Position numbers and translations under genes: made by a program | Source: an uncultured Oscillospiraceae bacterium | GTDB lineage: Bacteria > Bacillota > Clostridia > Oscillospirales > Ruminococcaceae | Reading direction: 5' to 3' | Assembly: GCA_900552945.1 (NCBI GenBank) | Contig: USBI01000038.1 | Coordinates: 1-17,103, forward strand | DNA: 17,103 bases | Notes under the pieces: model-generated | Told to the model about the DNA's origin: nothing | The model's input: the letters and a program-made list of their open reading frames with translations, nothing else | Databases searched by the model: none | Shown here: positions 6,368 to 13,818 of the stretch, piece after piece | Layout of the letters: every line of letters starts with the position of its first letter | How positions within the stretch are numbered: the first letter of the stretch is position 1

Positions 6368-6605
6368 TGAAAATCCTGCGGTACCACCCAAATTCACCTG
6401 CGTTCACAGATGCGCTTATAACCACATACAATTTTATATGTGCTTCCCTGATAACGGGTGAAGTCCCCGTCGCACCTACTTGCGTTTGCGTTCGGATTGC
6501 CCTCACAAGCCCATTCAGTACAATCGCTGCTGCCGCAATCCCACCGCCTGCGGCTCTCTGAAAGCACCTGAAAAAGTACCTACTCTTCTTGTTCAACGGT
6601 TTAAG
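6335..6605 (-). ncRNA. T-box leader riboswitch, specifier UGG (tRNA-Trp)
   Basis: Read on the minus strand, the leader shows the T-box landmarks in order: AGUA of the specifier-loop side (6584-6581), AGAGAG (6559-6554), a GGUGG distal loop (6545-6541) closed by a CCGCA/UGCGG stem, and UGAA-UGG-GC with the specifier codon UGG at 6513-6511. A stem III with CGGG...CCCGUUAUCAGGG comes next, then the T-box sequence UGGUACCGC (6386-6378) and a terminator (6367-6335). Uncharged tRNA-Trp would pair with the specifier and with the UGGN bulge, stabilise the antiterminator and allow transcription of the transporter operon when tryptophan is scarce. The class of RNA is certain. The Trp reading rests on motif spacing and fits the TrpXYZ-type genes downstream. 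Confidence 0.92.
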
Positions 6606-6613
6606 TTAAGTTT

Positions 6614-6642
6614 ATTATACGTTTTCTATAAGCGTTTGTCAA
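6614..6642 (-). promoter_or_regulatory. Consensus sigma-A promoter of the Trp transporter operon
   Basis: A perfect -35 TTGACA (6642-6637), 17-base spacer and perfect -10 TATAAT (6619-6614) lie just before the T-box leader. A full-consensus promoter with control left to the T-box is the usual design. Confidence 0.92.
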
Positions 6643-6730
6643 CATAATTTTTAATGAATGAAATTCTGGATGCGGCATATTTAAAATTGATTTACTGACT
6701 TTTTATGATTATATGGCCTTTTACAGGCTA

Positions 6731-6742
6731 TTTGACGTCAAA
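6731..6742. promoter_or_regulatory. 12-bp palindrome TTTGACGTCAAA, possible operator
   Basis: A perfect 12-bp palindrome lies in the intergenic region between the divergent Trp operon promoter and the SipL-like gene. It could be a regulator site. No matching regulator gene is in the window. Confidence 0.3.
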
Positions 6743-6796
6743 ACCTTTTTTCGTTAATTATTTTATGCGCTTTTTTCTGTTTTGGTGCAGGATATG

Positions 6797-6825
6797 GCAT
6801 AACGCGGACAGCTCCCGAATACGAT
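6797..6825 (+). promoter_or_regulatory. Probable sigma-E (mother-cell) promoter of sipL-spoIVA
   Basis: GCATAAC (6797-6803), 14 bases, AATACGAT (6818-6825). This fits the sporulation sigma-E pattern (-35 with ATA, -10 close to CATACAAT) in sequence and spacing, and it lies 36 bases before the start codon. No good sigma-A promoter is seen here. Confidence 0.55.
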
Positions 6826-6861
6826 AGAGTAGAAAAATCGTAAAAAGGAGTAGAAGCAGAT

Positions 6862-8406
6862 ATGGAATGTAAGCTTACCCATGATACCATAGAGGTCAAT
6901 GAGGTAGTGTTCGATGCGATGGTAGAACAGCCCATAGAACTGGATTGCCTGCTTCCGGATTACTGCCCGAATGTTTTCAAAGTGCTCAAGTGCAAAATGG
7001 TCCCCCGAATGACGGCAAGCAGGATCACCGGCGGCGAAGTGGTGATTGATGGGGTTGCAACCATCTTTATCGTCTATATCTGCGAGGAGACCAGCCATGT
7101 ACGGTCATTTGTGCAGAAGGTGCCGTTTACCAAAACGGTCACGCTGAAATCTCCCTGTGAGTCGCCGGTGGCAGAAGTGCAGATGCAGTGTGAATACATA
7201 AACTGCCGTGGTGTAAATTCCCGCCGGTTTGATCTGCGTGGGGCTGTTGGCATACGCCTTCGGGTAACCGATCAGCGCAAAGAAACGGTTGTTTGCAACG
7301 CAGAAGGTTCCGGGATTCAGAAACGCCAGGATTCTATGAAAATGGACGGCGAATGCAAACAGGCCTGCAAATCATTTACCGTACGGGAAGAACTGGAACT
7401 TCCGGGAGGGAATCCTCCGGTGGCGTCTGTTTTGTATCACAGCGAAAACACAACAGTAACCGACGTTAAGGTAATCGCCAATAAAGTCATTATTAAAGGG
7501 GATGTCCTTCTGCACATCGTTTACTGCCCGCTTGGAGAGGATGAATGCCCGCAGATGGTGGAGTACACCATTCCAATGAGCCAGATCATCGACCTTCCGG
7601 GTGTGGATGACCGCTTCTTGTGCAATGTGCGTCTGGAGGTGTGTTCAGCGGAAATCGAGCCGAAAACCACAATGGACGGCGATTCACGCTTGCTTTCTAC
7701 TGAAATTTCCCTCGTTTGTATCTGCACCTGCATACAGGAAGAGGAAAAGCAGATCATTCGCGATATGTACTCGACCGGATGCGGTTGTGAGCTGGAACAG
7801 AAGCGAATGAATGTCCGCAGAACGACTCGACTTCCTTCGCTTACCTCGATGGTTCAGGTTTCGATTGATACGCCGGATGAAGAGGTGCAGACCATTTATG
7901 ATGTCTGGTGCGAAGTTGCGCGTCTTTCCATGAAACCGGGCGGAAATGGTTTTTCGCTGGATGGAGAATTTGACATTTGCGCAATCTGTGCAGGCAGTTC
8001 CGGAACACCTCTTGCGGTGGATAAACGGGTGGAATTCCATGATGATATCGGCCGGGATGTTGGCGTTGATGACTGTGAGATTGAAGCCGTTGCTCAAATC
8101 CGAAGTGTTTCTTATCATGTGACGGGAGACAAGAAGATTGATCTTCGAATCGAACTGTCATTGACGGCGTATGCTGTGCAGATCGTCAGTGTTCCGGCGA
8201 TTGTCAATGTGACGCTGGATGAAAGTCAAGCGGTTGACCGGGACCAGCGTTCTGCCGTGACCCTGTATTTTGCGCAGGAAGGGGAACAGGTATGGGAGAT
8301 CGCAAAACGGTACCATACTTCCGTGAGCGCGATTATTGAGGAGAACGATCTGGAATCCGAGGTGATGAATGAAGGACATATCCTTTTGATTCCCCTTGCC
8401 GATTGA
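6862..8406 (+). CDS. sipL: SipL-like spore coat morphogenesis protein (DUF3794 repeats + LysM)
   Basis: This 514-aa protein has no signal peptide. Beta-rich DUF3794-type repeats occupy roughly residues 30-130, 170-265 and 315-445. A recognisable repeat strand is VIANKVIIKGDVLLHIVY (204-221), echoed by ITGGEVVIDGVATIFIVY (55-72). The C-terminus (about 465-511) is a LysM domain with YFAQEGEQVWEIAKRYHTSV and ending in GHILLIPLAD. This is the architecture of SipL of Clostridioides difficile, which binds SpoIVA through its LysM domain and is needed to place the coat on the forespore surface. It should act in the mother-cell cytosol. An AAAAAGGAG ribosome binding site is 11 bases from the ATG. The gene is Cys-rich for a cytosolic protein (for example CICTC and GCGCE). 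spoIVA follows after 42 bases, supporting the assignment. Confidence 0.88.
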   Translation: MECKLTHDTIEVNEVVFDAMVEQPIELDCLLPDYCPNVFKVLKCKMVPRMTASRITGGEVVIDGVATIFIVYICEETSHVRSFVQKVPFTKTVTLKSPCESPVAEVQMQCEYINCRGVNSRRFDLRGAVGIRLRVTDQRKETVVCNAEGSGIQKRQDSMKMDGECKQACKSFTVREELELPGGNPPVASVLYHSENTTVTDVKVIANKVIIKGDVLLHIVYCPLGEDECPQMVEYTIPMSQIIDLPGVDDRFLCNVRLEVCSAEIEPKTTMDGDSRLLSTEISLVCICTCIQEEEKQIIRDMYSTGCGCELEQKRMNVRRTTRLPSLTSMVQVSIDTPDEEVQTIYDVWCEVARLSMKPGGNGFSLDGEFDICAICAGSSGTPLAVDKRVEFHDDIGRDVGVDDCEIEAVAQIRSVSYHVTGDKKIDLRIELSLTAYAVQIVSVPAIVNVTLDESQAVDRDQRSAVTLYFAQEGEQVWEIAKRYHTSVSAIIEENDLESEVMNEGHILLIPLAD

Positions 8407-8448
8407 CGGGCTCAGTGACCTTAGAAATACAGGAGGGCAGACAGTTTT

Positions 8449-9927
8449 ATGGAAAGCAGGAATATTTATAACGATATAGCCCGGCGGACAGACGGAAATA
8501 TTTACCTTGGTATTGTAGGACCGGTCCGCACGGGAAAATCCACCTTTATTAAACGGTTTATGGAAACACTGGTGATTCCGAATATTGAAAGTGAACCCAG
8601 GCGGGAACGTGCTGTTGATGAACTTCCGCAGTCATCTGCCGGCCGTACCATTATGACAACCGAACCGAAATTTATTCCAGAAGAAGCGGTTCATATCACT
8701 ATGGACGGCGGCACGACTATGAATGTCCGCTTGATCGACTGCGTTGGATACATTGTTCCAAGCTCACTCGGCTATTTTGAAAACGAAGCGCCGCGCATGG
8801 TGGTGACTCCCTGGTTTGAGGAAGAGGTTCCCTTTGTAATGGCGGCAGAAGTCGGTACTCGCAAGGTCATTACCGAACACTCCACCATTGGGCTTGTTGT
8901 GACAACCGACGGCAGCATCGGCGAGATTCCCCGGGAAGAATATGAGGAAGCAGAAGAGCGGGTCATTAAAGAACTCAAAGAGATCAATAAACCGTTCAGT
9001 GTGCTGTTAAACTGTTCGAATCCCCGAAGTGATGCTTCCAAACATCTTGCTCAAGAACTTACGGAAAAATATGGCGTGCCGGTCACACCACTCAATTGTC
9101 TGGAGATGACAGAATCCGACATCAAAGAGCTTCTTTCTACTATTCTGTGCCAGTTCCCAATCAAAGAGGTTTCAGTCGATCTTCCAAAATGGGTTTCCGG
9201 GCTGGAAAAAGGGCATTGGCTCAAATCGGCCGTGTTCGGCAGCATCCGCGAAGCGGCGGTCGGGCTAAAGCACATGAGTGAGCTCAAAAGCGCTGCGGAA
9301 AAGATTGCAACGTGCGAATATGTCTCCGCTACCGCGGTAGTTTCTATGGATATGGGCTGCGGGACCGCTAAGATCTCGGTTACCCTTCATGCGCACCTGT
9401 TTTATAAGATTCTGGGTGAGGAGACCGGGCTTGAAATTGAGGACGAATCCAAGCTCATGCCATGTATGATCGAACTCGCAGCCATGAAAAAGCAATTTGA
9501 TAAAATCAAAGCCGCTTTGGAAGAGGTAAACGCCACCGGCTACGGTATCGTCATGCCTTCCATGGATGAGTTGAGTCTGGAGGAACCGGAGATCGTCAAG
9601 CAAGGCGGGCGTTATGGGGTGAAACTTAAAGCGTCTGCGCCCTCCATTCACATGATGCGGGCAGATATTACGACTGAGGTCAGCCCGATCGTCGGCAACG
9701 AAAAACAGTCGGAAGAGTTGATGCAATATCTGCTTCAGGAATTTGAGGAGAACCCGCAGCAGATCTGGGAATCCAATATTTTTGGGAAATCCCTGCATGA
9801 ACTGGTCAATGATGGATTACACAACAAGCTGTACCGGATGCCGGCAGACGCGCGCCTGAAATTGCAGGAGACCATTGAACGGATTATTAACGAAGGCTGC
9901 AGCGGCCTCATTTGCATTATCCTATAA
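8449..9927 (+). CDS. spoIVA: Stage IV sporulation protein A (SpoIVA)
   Basis: SpoIVA is the ATPase that polymerises on the outer forespore membrane and forms the basement layer of the coat. The 492-aa length equals that of the B. subtilis protein, and key residues fall at the same numbers: Walker A GPVRTGKS (24-31, Lys30), the sensor threonines Thr70-Thr71 in TIMTTEPKF, and Asp97 of Walker B in LIDCVGY. The C-terminus ends in the conserved hydrophobic SGLICIIL, the membrane-targeting tail. The ribosome binding site AGGAGGG lies 11 bases upstream. It is the second gene after the SipL-like gene, probably on one mother-cell transcript, and is followed by a strong terminator. Confidence 0.98.
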   Translation: MESRNIYNDIARRTDGNIYLGIVGPVRTGKSTFIKRFMETLVIPNIESEPRRERAVDELPQSSAGRTIMTTEPKFIPEEAVHITMDGGTTMNVRLIDCVGYIVPSSLGYFENEAPRMVVTPWFEEEVPFVMAAEVGTRKVITEHSTIGLVVTTDGSIGEIPREEYEEAEERVIKELKEINKPFSVLLNCSNPRSDASKHLAQELTEKYGVPVTPLNCLEMTESDIKELLSTILCQFPIKEVSVDLPKWVSGLEKGHWLKSAVFGSIREAAVGLKHMSELKSAAEKIATCEYVSATAVVSMDMGCGTAKISVTLHAHLFYKILGEETGLEIEDESKLMPCMIELAAMKKQFDKIKAALEEVNATGYGIVMPSMDELSLEEPEIVKQGGRYGVKLKASAPSIHMMRADITTEVSPIVGNEKQSEELMQYLLQEFEENPQQIWESNIFGKSLHELVNDGLHNKLYRMPADARLKLQETIERIINEGCSGLICIIL

Positions 9928-9935
9928 TCTGTATA

Positions 9936-9969
9936 AAAAACCGCAGGAAGATAATTTCCTGCGGTTTTT
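9936..9969 (+). terminator. Bidirectional rho-independent terminator
   Basis: Positions 9936-9949 and 9956-9969 form a perfect 14-bp stem (CCGCAGGAA/TTCCTGCGG core with A/T tracts) and a 6-base loop. It ends spoIVA on the plus strand. On the minus strand a TTTTTT run makes it equally able to end the flippase operon, whose stop is at 10028. Confidence 0.92.
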
Positions 9970-10027
9970 GCCGTTTTGTGATTACTTTTTTGAATTGTAC
10001 GAATGACTTAGATACTTGCATCGTTTC

Positions 10028-11269
10028 TTATGAGGCCGCAAAATGTCTGCGCGTAGTGACGAACCAGAATATCACTTGTATTGTCAACGCAATGCCGAAA
10101 GCGATGTATAAAATGTAGTTTACACCGTCCATCCCCCAGGTTTGAACAAACAAAACCGAGAGAGCAAACTCTGCCGCAAGTGCACCAACCAGAGCAAGAG
10201 AGGTCGCTTTCATCCAACGTGAAACGGTGAGCAGCATATCCATAAAATAACACAATGCGATGAGTACGGTAGTGAAAAGCACCGGTATGAGCAGGTACGC
10301 GTAGTCGAGAATCTCTTCTCCGAACAAAAGATGCAGCCCCCAGTTGCCGAGCAGAGCGGCGCCGATGAATATGATAATGAATATAATCAATATCGCCAGA
10401 ACAGCCCGGATCAAAAGCGAGCGATATTCTTTCTTCGCACGGTTTGCATAATGTTCCGCTATCGATGAAATGAGCGGGCTATAAATCCACATACAGGCGG
10501 TTTGTATAATAACTGCAGGTGTTGCAACCGAACTGTAAAACCCAAGCACTTCACTGCCATAATACATTTCAAGAAAATACCGGGGAATGGAAACCAATGA
10601 AGTGATTACGGTGGTATTGAACATCAGCGGCCAGCATTCCAGAAGAATCTGCTTTAAATTTTGCTTTGAGATGTGAAGGCGAAACGGCGCCAGCTTCCAA
10701 CTGGTCGGAAAATCGATTAACAAAACGACCGCCATTGTGAGAAGTGCCATAACTGTGATCGCAAGCAGCAGACTTTTGGAAAGATACAGAACAAGGCAGA
10801 AAGAAGAAAGCAGCAGAATGCCGCGCAGTACAAATGAACGCGCGATATAATCCATGCGTGATGCTTTTTGTTGGATTCCCTGAAGCACATCCACCAGAAT
10901 TTCTGAAAGCTTGAACACAGCGTAGATGATGATAACGCCCATCTGTTCAGCGGTATATCCTTGGTTTAAAAGAACAAATCCCACGCAGAGAACAAGCGAA
11001 GCCGCTGATGTAATAAGCCGGGAGGTAACATAATCCGATGCGGAGTATTTATTATTGACGTCAGAAACTTGAAAATTTCGAATCCCGAAGGTCGCAATGG
11101 TATAAAAAATATTGGTGATGGAAATAGCAAGGGAAAGGTTTCCTGCGTCCTCATAAGAAGAAAGCTGTACAACAAAAATGGTGATGAGCCATTGGCAGGC
11201 CAGATAAAACATGGAGCCAAATGAGTTGTAGAGCAGATTCTGCTTGATTGAAAGCCTTTTTTCTGTCAT
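10028..11269 (-). CDS. Polysaccharide flippase (Wzx-like, MOP/MATE superfamily)
   Basis: This 413-aa integral membrane protein has about 12 hydrophobic segments and a basic start (MTEKRLSIKQNLLYNSFGSMFY), typical of the oligosaccharide flippase branch of the MOP superfamily. These proteins move lipid-linked sugar units across the membrane. Features include a loop with SASDYVTSRL between segments 2 and 3, SKQNLKQILLECWPLMFN opening the second half, and a short basic C-terminus (TTRRHFAAS). The start has GAGGT six bases upstream, and that ribosome binding site overlaps the stop codon of the glycosyltransferase gene nine bases before it. The two are surely co-transcribed. The substrate is unknown, presumably a surface glycan built with the adjacent GT8 enzyme. 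It is slightly shorter than many Wzx proteins but shows no break. Confidence 0.85.
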   Translation of the reverse strand: MTEKRLSIKQNLLYNSFGSMFYLACQWLITIFVVQLSSYEDAGNLSLAISITNIFYTIATFGIRNFQVSDVNNKYSASDYVTSRLITSAASLVLCVGFVLLNQGYTAEQMGVIIIYAVFKLSEILVDVLQGIQQKASRMDYIARSFVLRGILLLSSFCLVLYLSKSLLLAITVMALLTMAVVLLIDFPTSWKLAPFRLHISKQNLKQILLECWPLMFNTTVITSLVSIPRYFLEMYYGSEVLGFYSSVATPAVIIQTACMWIYSPLISSIAEHYANRAKKEYRSLLIRAVLAILIIFIIIFIGAALLGNWGLHLLFGEEILDYAYLLIPVLFTTVLIALCYFMDMLLTVSRWMKATSLALVGALAAEFALSVLFVQTWGMDGVNYILYIAFGIALTIQVIFWFVTTRRHFAAS

Positions 11270-11278
11270 TTAAAAACC

Positions 11279-12292
11279 TCAATTCTTTTTTCGCTGTCTT
11301 GCACGATAACGCATGAACGCAGGGATCAGAGCATCGATAATTTTATAGCGCAGAATGGGGATTGGCTTGGTGACCGCGTTGAAGATTCGAAAACAGAAAA
11401 AATACCCTTTCCATCCCTGCTCTTTCGGTATCCCTTTCCAAGGGGTCAAGGCAAGATATTTGTCATATTCGGGGGTGAATGGATGGGTCGACCCTGCCCG
11501 CCACGGACGTTCTTCACCCAAGAAATGGATAATTGCCGGTTTTTGTTTGGCGGCGTTGTAGCATTCTTCTGTAATGTATGGTACAGGGGCGGAGATTTTT
11601 TTGAGGGTTTTATAAGGATAATAAATCTCAATGCTTCCGTAATTGTAGCGGGGCGAAAGTTCTTTTATGCGGCCTTCAAATGCACCGTTTATTGCGTCTT
11701 GATCCACTGCGGTAAGGGCGCCGCCTTTTGAAGCGTAGTAATCAAGAACCGCTTTTTCGGCATTTTCTTTTCGCCAGAGGTCAAGATTGAACAAGAGAAC
11801 ACCGGCGTTGATATAAAGAGAGGCAGGATCCATGCCGAGAAAAGCTTTTCTGGATTTTGTGACAGTAGGTTCCCCGACTGCTCCCAGCAGATATCCGTCC
11901 AGATCAGTGGCAAACAGATCGTTCAAGGAATCCAAAACGATGGTGTCGCAGTCCAGGTATAGCACACGTTCAATGCTTTCAGGTAAAGCGCTGCCGATAA
12001 ACAAACGAGCCAGAGAGCTGATATCAAACCCCATCGTGTCCAGTGAAAAATGAACTTTTTTGCTGATATCACCCATTTCATAGATCGCCAGTTCTCTTCC
12101 GTACCCATGGATCATATCGCTTAATTTTGAGCGGTTTTCTTCATTTATCCCCAGAGACATAATATGAAAGGTGATGCTTTTTTCCTGTTTGTTGTGTTCA
12201 CAAAGAGAACAAACAGAGGCGGCAAGATAAGGGACATAAGCGTCATTAGACGCATACAATAGGTGCATTTCACCCTTAAATGGTTGCTTCAT
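11279..12292 (-). CDS. Glycosyltransferase family 8 protein
   Basis: This 337-aa cytosolic GT-A-fold glycosyltransferase of family GT8 (LgtC/GspA-like) transfers hexoses from a UDP-sugar with retention. Visible motifs are MHLLYASNDAYVPY at the N-terminal nucleotide-binding strand, the metal-binding DxD as Asp114-Cys-Asp116 in YLDCDTIV, YINAGVLLFNLDLWR (160-174), DQDAIN (197-202), and the C-terminal His256 in IIHFLG, which completes metal binding. The last 45 residues are basic and aromatic (RYKIIDALIPAFMRYRARQRKKN), suggesting contact with the membrane. It has a GGGAG ribosome binding site about eight bases upstream. It is first in a two-gene operon with the flippase, pointing to a surface glycan or glycolipid. 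Confidence 0.9.
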   Translation of the reverse strand: MKQPFKGEMHLLYASNDAYVPYLAASVCSLCEHNKQEKSITFHIMSLGINEENRSKLSDMIHGYGRELAIYEMGDISKKVHFSLDTMGFDISSLARLFIGSALPESIERVLYLDCDTIVLDSLNDLFATDLDGYLLGAVGEPTVTKSRKAFLGMDPASLYINAGVLLFNLDLWRKENAEKAVLDYYASKGGALTAVDQDAINGAFEGRIKELSPRYNYGSIEIYYPYKTLKKISAPVPYITEECYNAAKQKPAIIHFLGEERPWRAGSTHPFTPEYDKYLALTPWKGIPKEQGWKGYFFCFRIFNAVTKPIPILRYKIIDALIPAFMRYRARQRKKN

Positions 12293-12397
12293 AAAATTTC
12301 ACTCCCGAATTGATGTCACAGGCAGCGTGAGCAATAACGCTCCTCAACAGATAAACCTTCCTTGTTTTCCGGAATTATGTATAAATGCTCTCCTGCT

Positions 12398-12406
12398 ATT
12401 GTAACA
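12398..12406 (-). promoter_or_regulatory. Possible extended -10 promoter upstream of the GT8 gene
   Basis: On the minus strand the sequence TGTTACAAT forms an extended -10 element about 105 bases before the start codon, with no good -35. It is an alternative to the promoter at 12451-12479. Confidence 0.3.
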
Positions 12407-12450
12407 TCAAATCCTTTCCGTTTTTTGGAGTTTATATTGTTTTTATATGA

Positions 12451-12479
12451 ATTATACATTTTATTTATATAAAACGCAA
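12451..12479 (-). promoter_or_regulatory. Probable promoter of the GT8-flippase operon
   Basis: On the minus strand a perfect TATAAT (12456-12451) is preceded at 17 bases by TTGCGT (12479-12474). This would give a leader of about 150 bases before the GT8 start. Confidence 0.5.
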
Positions 12480-12594
12480 TGTTAAAAAAGTACTTAAAGC
12501 GGCACGAACTGACAGGAAGAATGGTCTTAATTTTGTATTGTGCAAAATTCATAAAAAACACCTAAATATTTGTCTTTTAAAAGTGCGCTTTTAC

Positions 12595-12623
12595 TTGACA
12601 TTGCAATTATGTAATTTTAAAAT
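12595..12623 (+). promoter_or_regulatory. Sigma-A promoter of the ABC exporter operon
   Basis: A perfect -35 TTGACA (12595-12600), 17-base spacer and -10 TAAAAT (12618-12623). The start codon is 156 bases downstream, so the mRNA would carry a leader of about 150 bases with no obvious hairpin or riboswitch motif. Confidence 0.75.
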
Positions 12624-12778
12624 AATGATAAGTATTGTGAATTTTGGCGCATTAGAGTGTGAAAAAGCCAGAATTTGTAGTTTTGTATGCCGCAATTTTG
12701 TCGTTTTAAAAGTTTATCATTGTTTTTATTGATCTTTGTAATATATTCCGTCTTAAAAAACAGAGTAGGAGCAACAAA

Positions 12779-13804
12779 ATGAATCAAAACGTAATTACCA
12801 AAGCGGCTCTTGTGTTGACAGCGGCGATTTTTTTGCTGTCTGGCTGTTCCATGTTTCCGGAAGAGGAAGAGGCGCTGGCACCGCCTTTAAAACAGCCTGT
12901 TGAGGTCACTTATCAGACCGAAGCCGCTACCCGTGGTACGATCAGCCAGGAAATATCAGCTTCCTGTACAGTTGTTGCCGCAGAACAGTACGATCTTGCC
13001 TTTACTGAACGCAGCGGTGTTCTCCGTACCAAAGAGGTAGCTGTGGGCGATACGGTCAAAAAAGGGCAGGTAATAGCTACAATCGACGGCAGCAGCGCAC
13101 AGAGTGATTTGGATAATGCGAAGCTGGAATTGGAAATGCAGAAGATCAATTTGGAGCGGGCGCTTTCCAAAGGAAACCCGGATGTTGATACAAACGGCAA
13201 TCCTACCAATTATGACGCGCGGATCGCTCAGCTGCAGATTGAACAGATCGAATTAAGAATTGAACAGTTGGAAAAAGAAATTTCTGCAACCACACTTTAC
13301 GCGCCAATCGACGGAGTGGTTACTTACCTTGCCGAGACCAATATTGGCGAAACGGTTGGCAACAGCACGGTGATCTGCCGGGTAGCGAATGACGCGGATC
13401 TTTGTTTTGAATATTCCGGCTATGGTGCGGATGAACTGAAACTCGGCATGAATGTTACGATAACGGTCGATGGAACGGATTATGCCGCTACAGTTACACG
13501 CACACAGGACAGTGTCCCGGACAATATGAAAAATGACTATGACGGAAAGGTGTGCTTTTCCGCTTCTGGAATTCCCGGGCTTAAAATTGGCGGGAAAGCG
13601 AATTTTACAGCGGTTGTCGCGGTAAAAGAAAATGTGGTGCTGGTTCCCCGCAGTGCGGTGACCGGAACAGCAGGATACTATTATGTGAGCGTTTTGGAAG
13701 ACGGTGTGAAGACGGAACGTTCCGTAGACATTGGCATTATGTCAACCTCTCAGGTTGAAATCCTTAATGGTGTCAGTGAAGGTGAAGAGGTCATTGTAGG
13801 ATAA
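12779..13804 (+). CDS. Efflux adaptor lipoprotein (HlyD/MacA-like membrane fusion protein)
   Basis: This 341-aa protein has a lipoprotein signal (lipobox LSGC, Cys23) and an acidic linker (FPEEEEALAPP). A membrane-fusion-protein body follows. The first lipoyl half is at about 75-104 (SGVLRTKEVAVGDTVKKGQV), a helical hairpin spans 106-170 (DLDNAKLELEMQKINLERAL and a Gln/Glu-rich second arm), and the second lipoyl half is LYAPIDGVV near 173-181. A beta-barrel domain and a C-terminal region with VLVPRSAV and GVSEGEEVIVG complete it. It would sit on the outer face of the membrane and assist the FtsX permease encoded next. A TAGGAG ribosome binding site precedes the ATG, and the next gene starts 14 bases after the stop. 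Confidence 0.9.
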   Translation: MNQNVITKAALVLTAAIFLLSGCSMFPEEEEALAPPLKQPVEVTYQTEAATRGTISQEISASCTVVAAEQYDLAFTERSGVLRTKEVAVGDTVKKGQVIATIDGSSAQSDLDNAKLELEMQKINLERALSKGNPDVDTNGNPTNYDARIAQLQIEQIELRIEQLEKEISATTLYAPIDGVVTYLAETNIGETVGNSTVICRVANDADLCFEYSGYGADELKLGMNVTITVDGTDYAATVTRTQDSVPDNMKNDYDGKVCFSASGIPGLKIGGKANFTAVVAVKENVVLVPRSAVTGTAGYYYVSVLEDGVKTERSVDIGIMSTSQVEILNGVSEGEEVIVG

Positions 13805-13818
13805 AAGGAGGAAGCCGC

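Larger units (their letters stand above)
12293..12778. other. AT-rich divergent intergenic region (486 bp)
   Basis: This is the longest gene-free stretch of the window, markedly more AT-rich than the flanks. It holds candidate promoters facing left (12451-12479, 12398-12406) and right (12595-12623). The small open frames in it lack coding character or a ribosome binding site. I see no tRNA, riboswitch signature or terminator in it. A short inverted repeat AGCGT/ACGCT (12324-12341) lies just before the GT8 gene. Confidence 0.7.

Noticed and set aside
6255..6596. 113-aa minus-strand frame inside the T-box leader
   Set aside because: It spans the T-box RNA and its terminator, so it is structured leader and not coding.
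12316..12561. 81-aa minus-strand frame upstream of the GT8 gene
   Set aside because: Its first part is AT-rich and low-complexity, its start is upstream of the likely promoter, and no ribosome binding site fits. The last 35 codons look slightly protein-like but have no internal start codon.
12538..12732. 64-aa plus-strand frame upstream of the adaptor gene
   Set aside because: It overlaps the promoter TTGACA/TAAAAT, has no ribosome binding site and an AT-driven composition.
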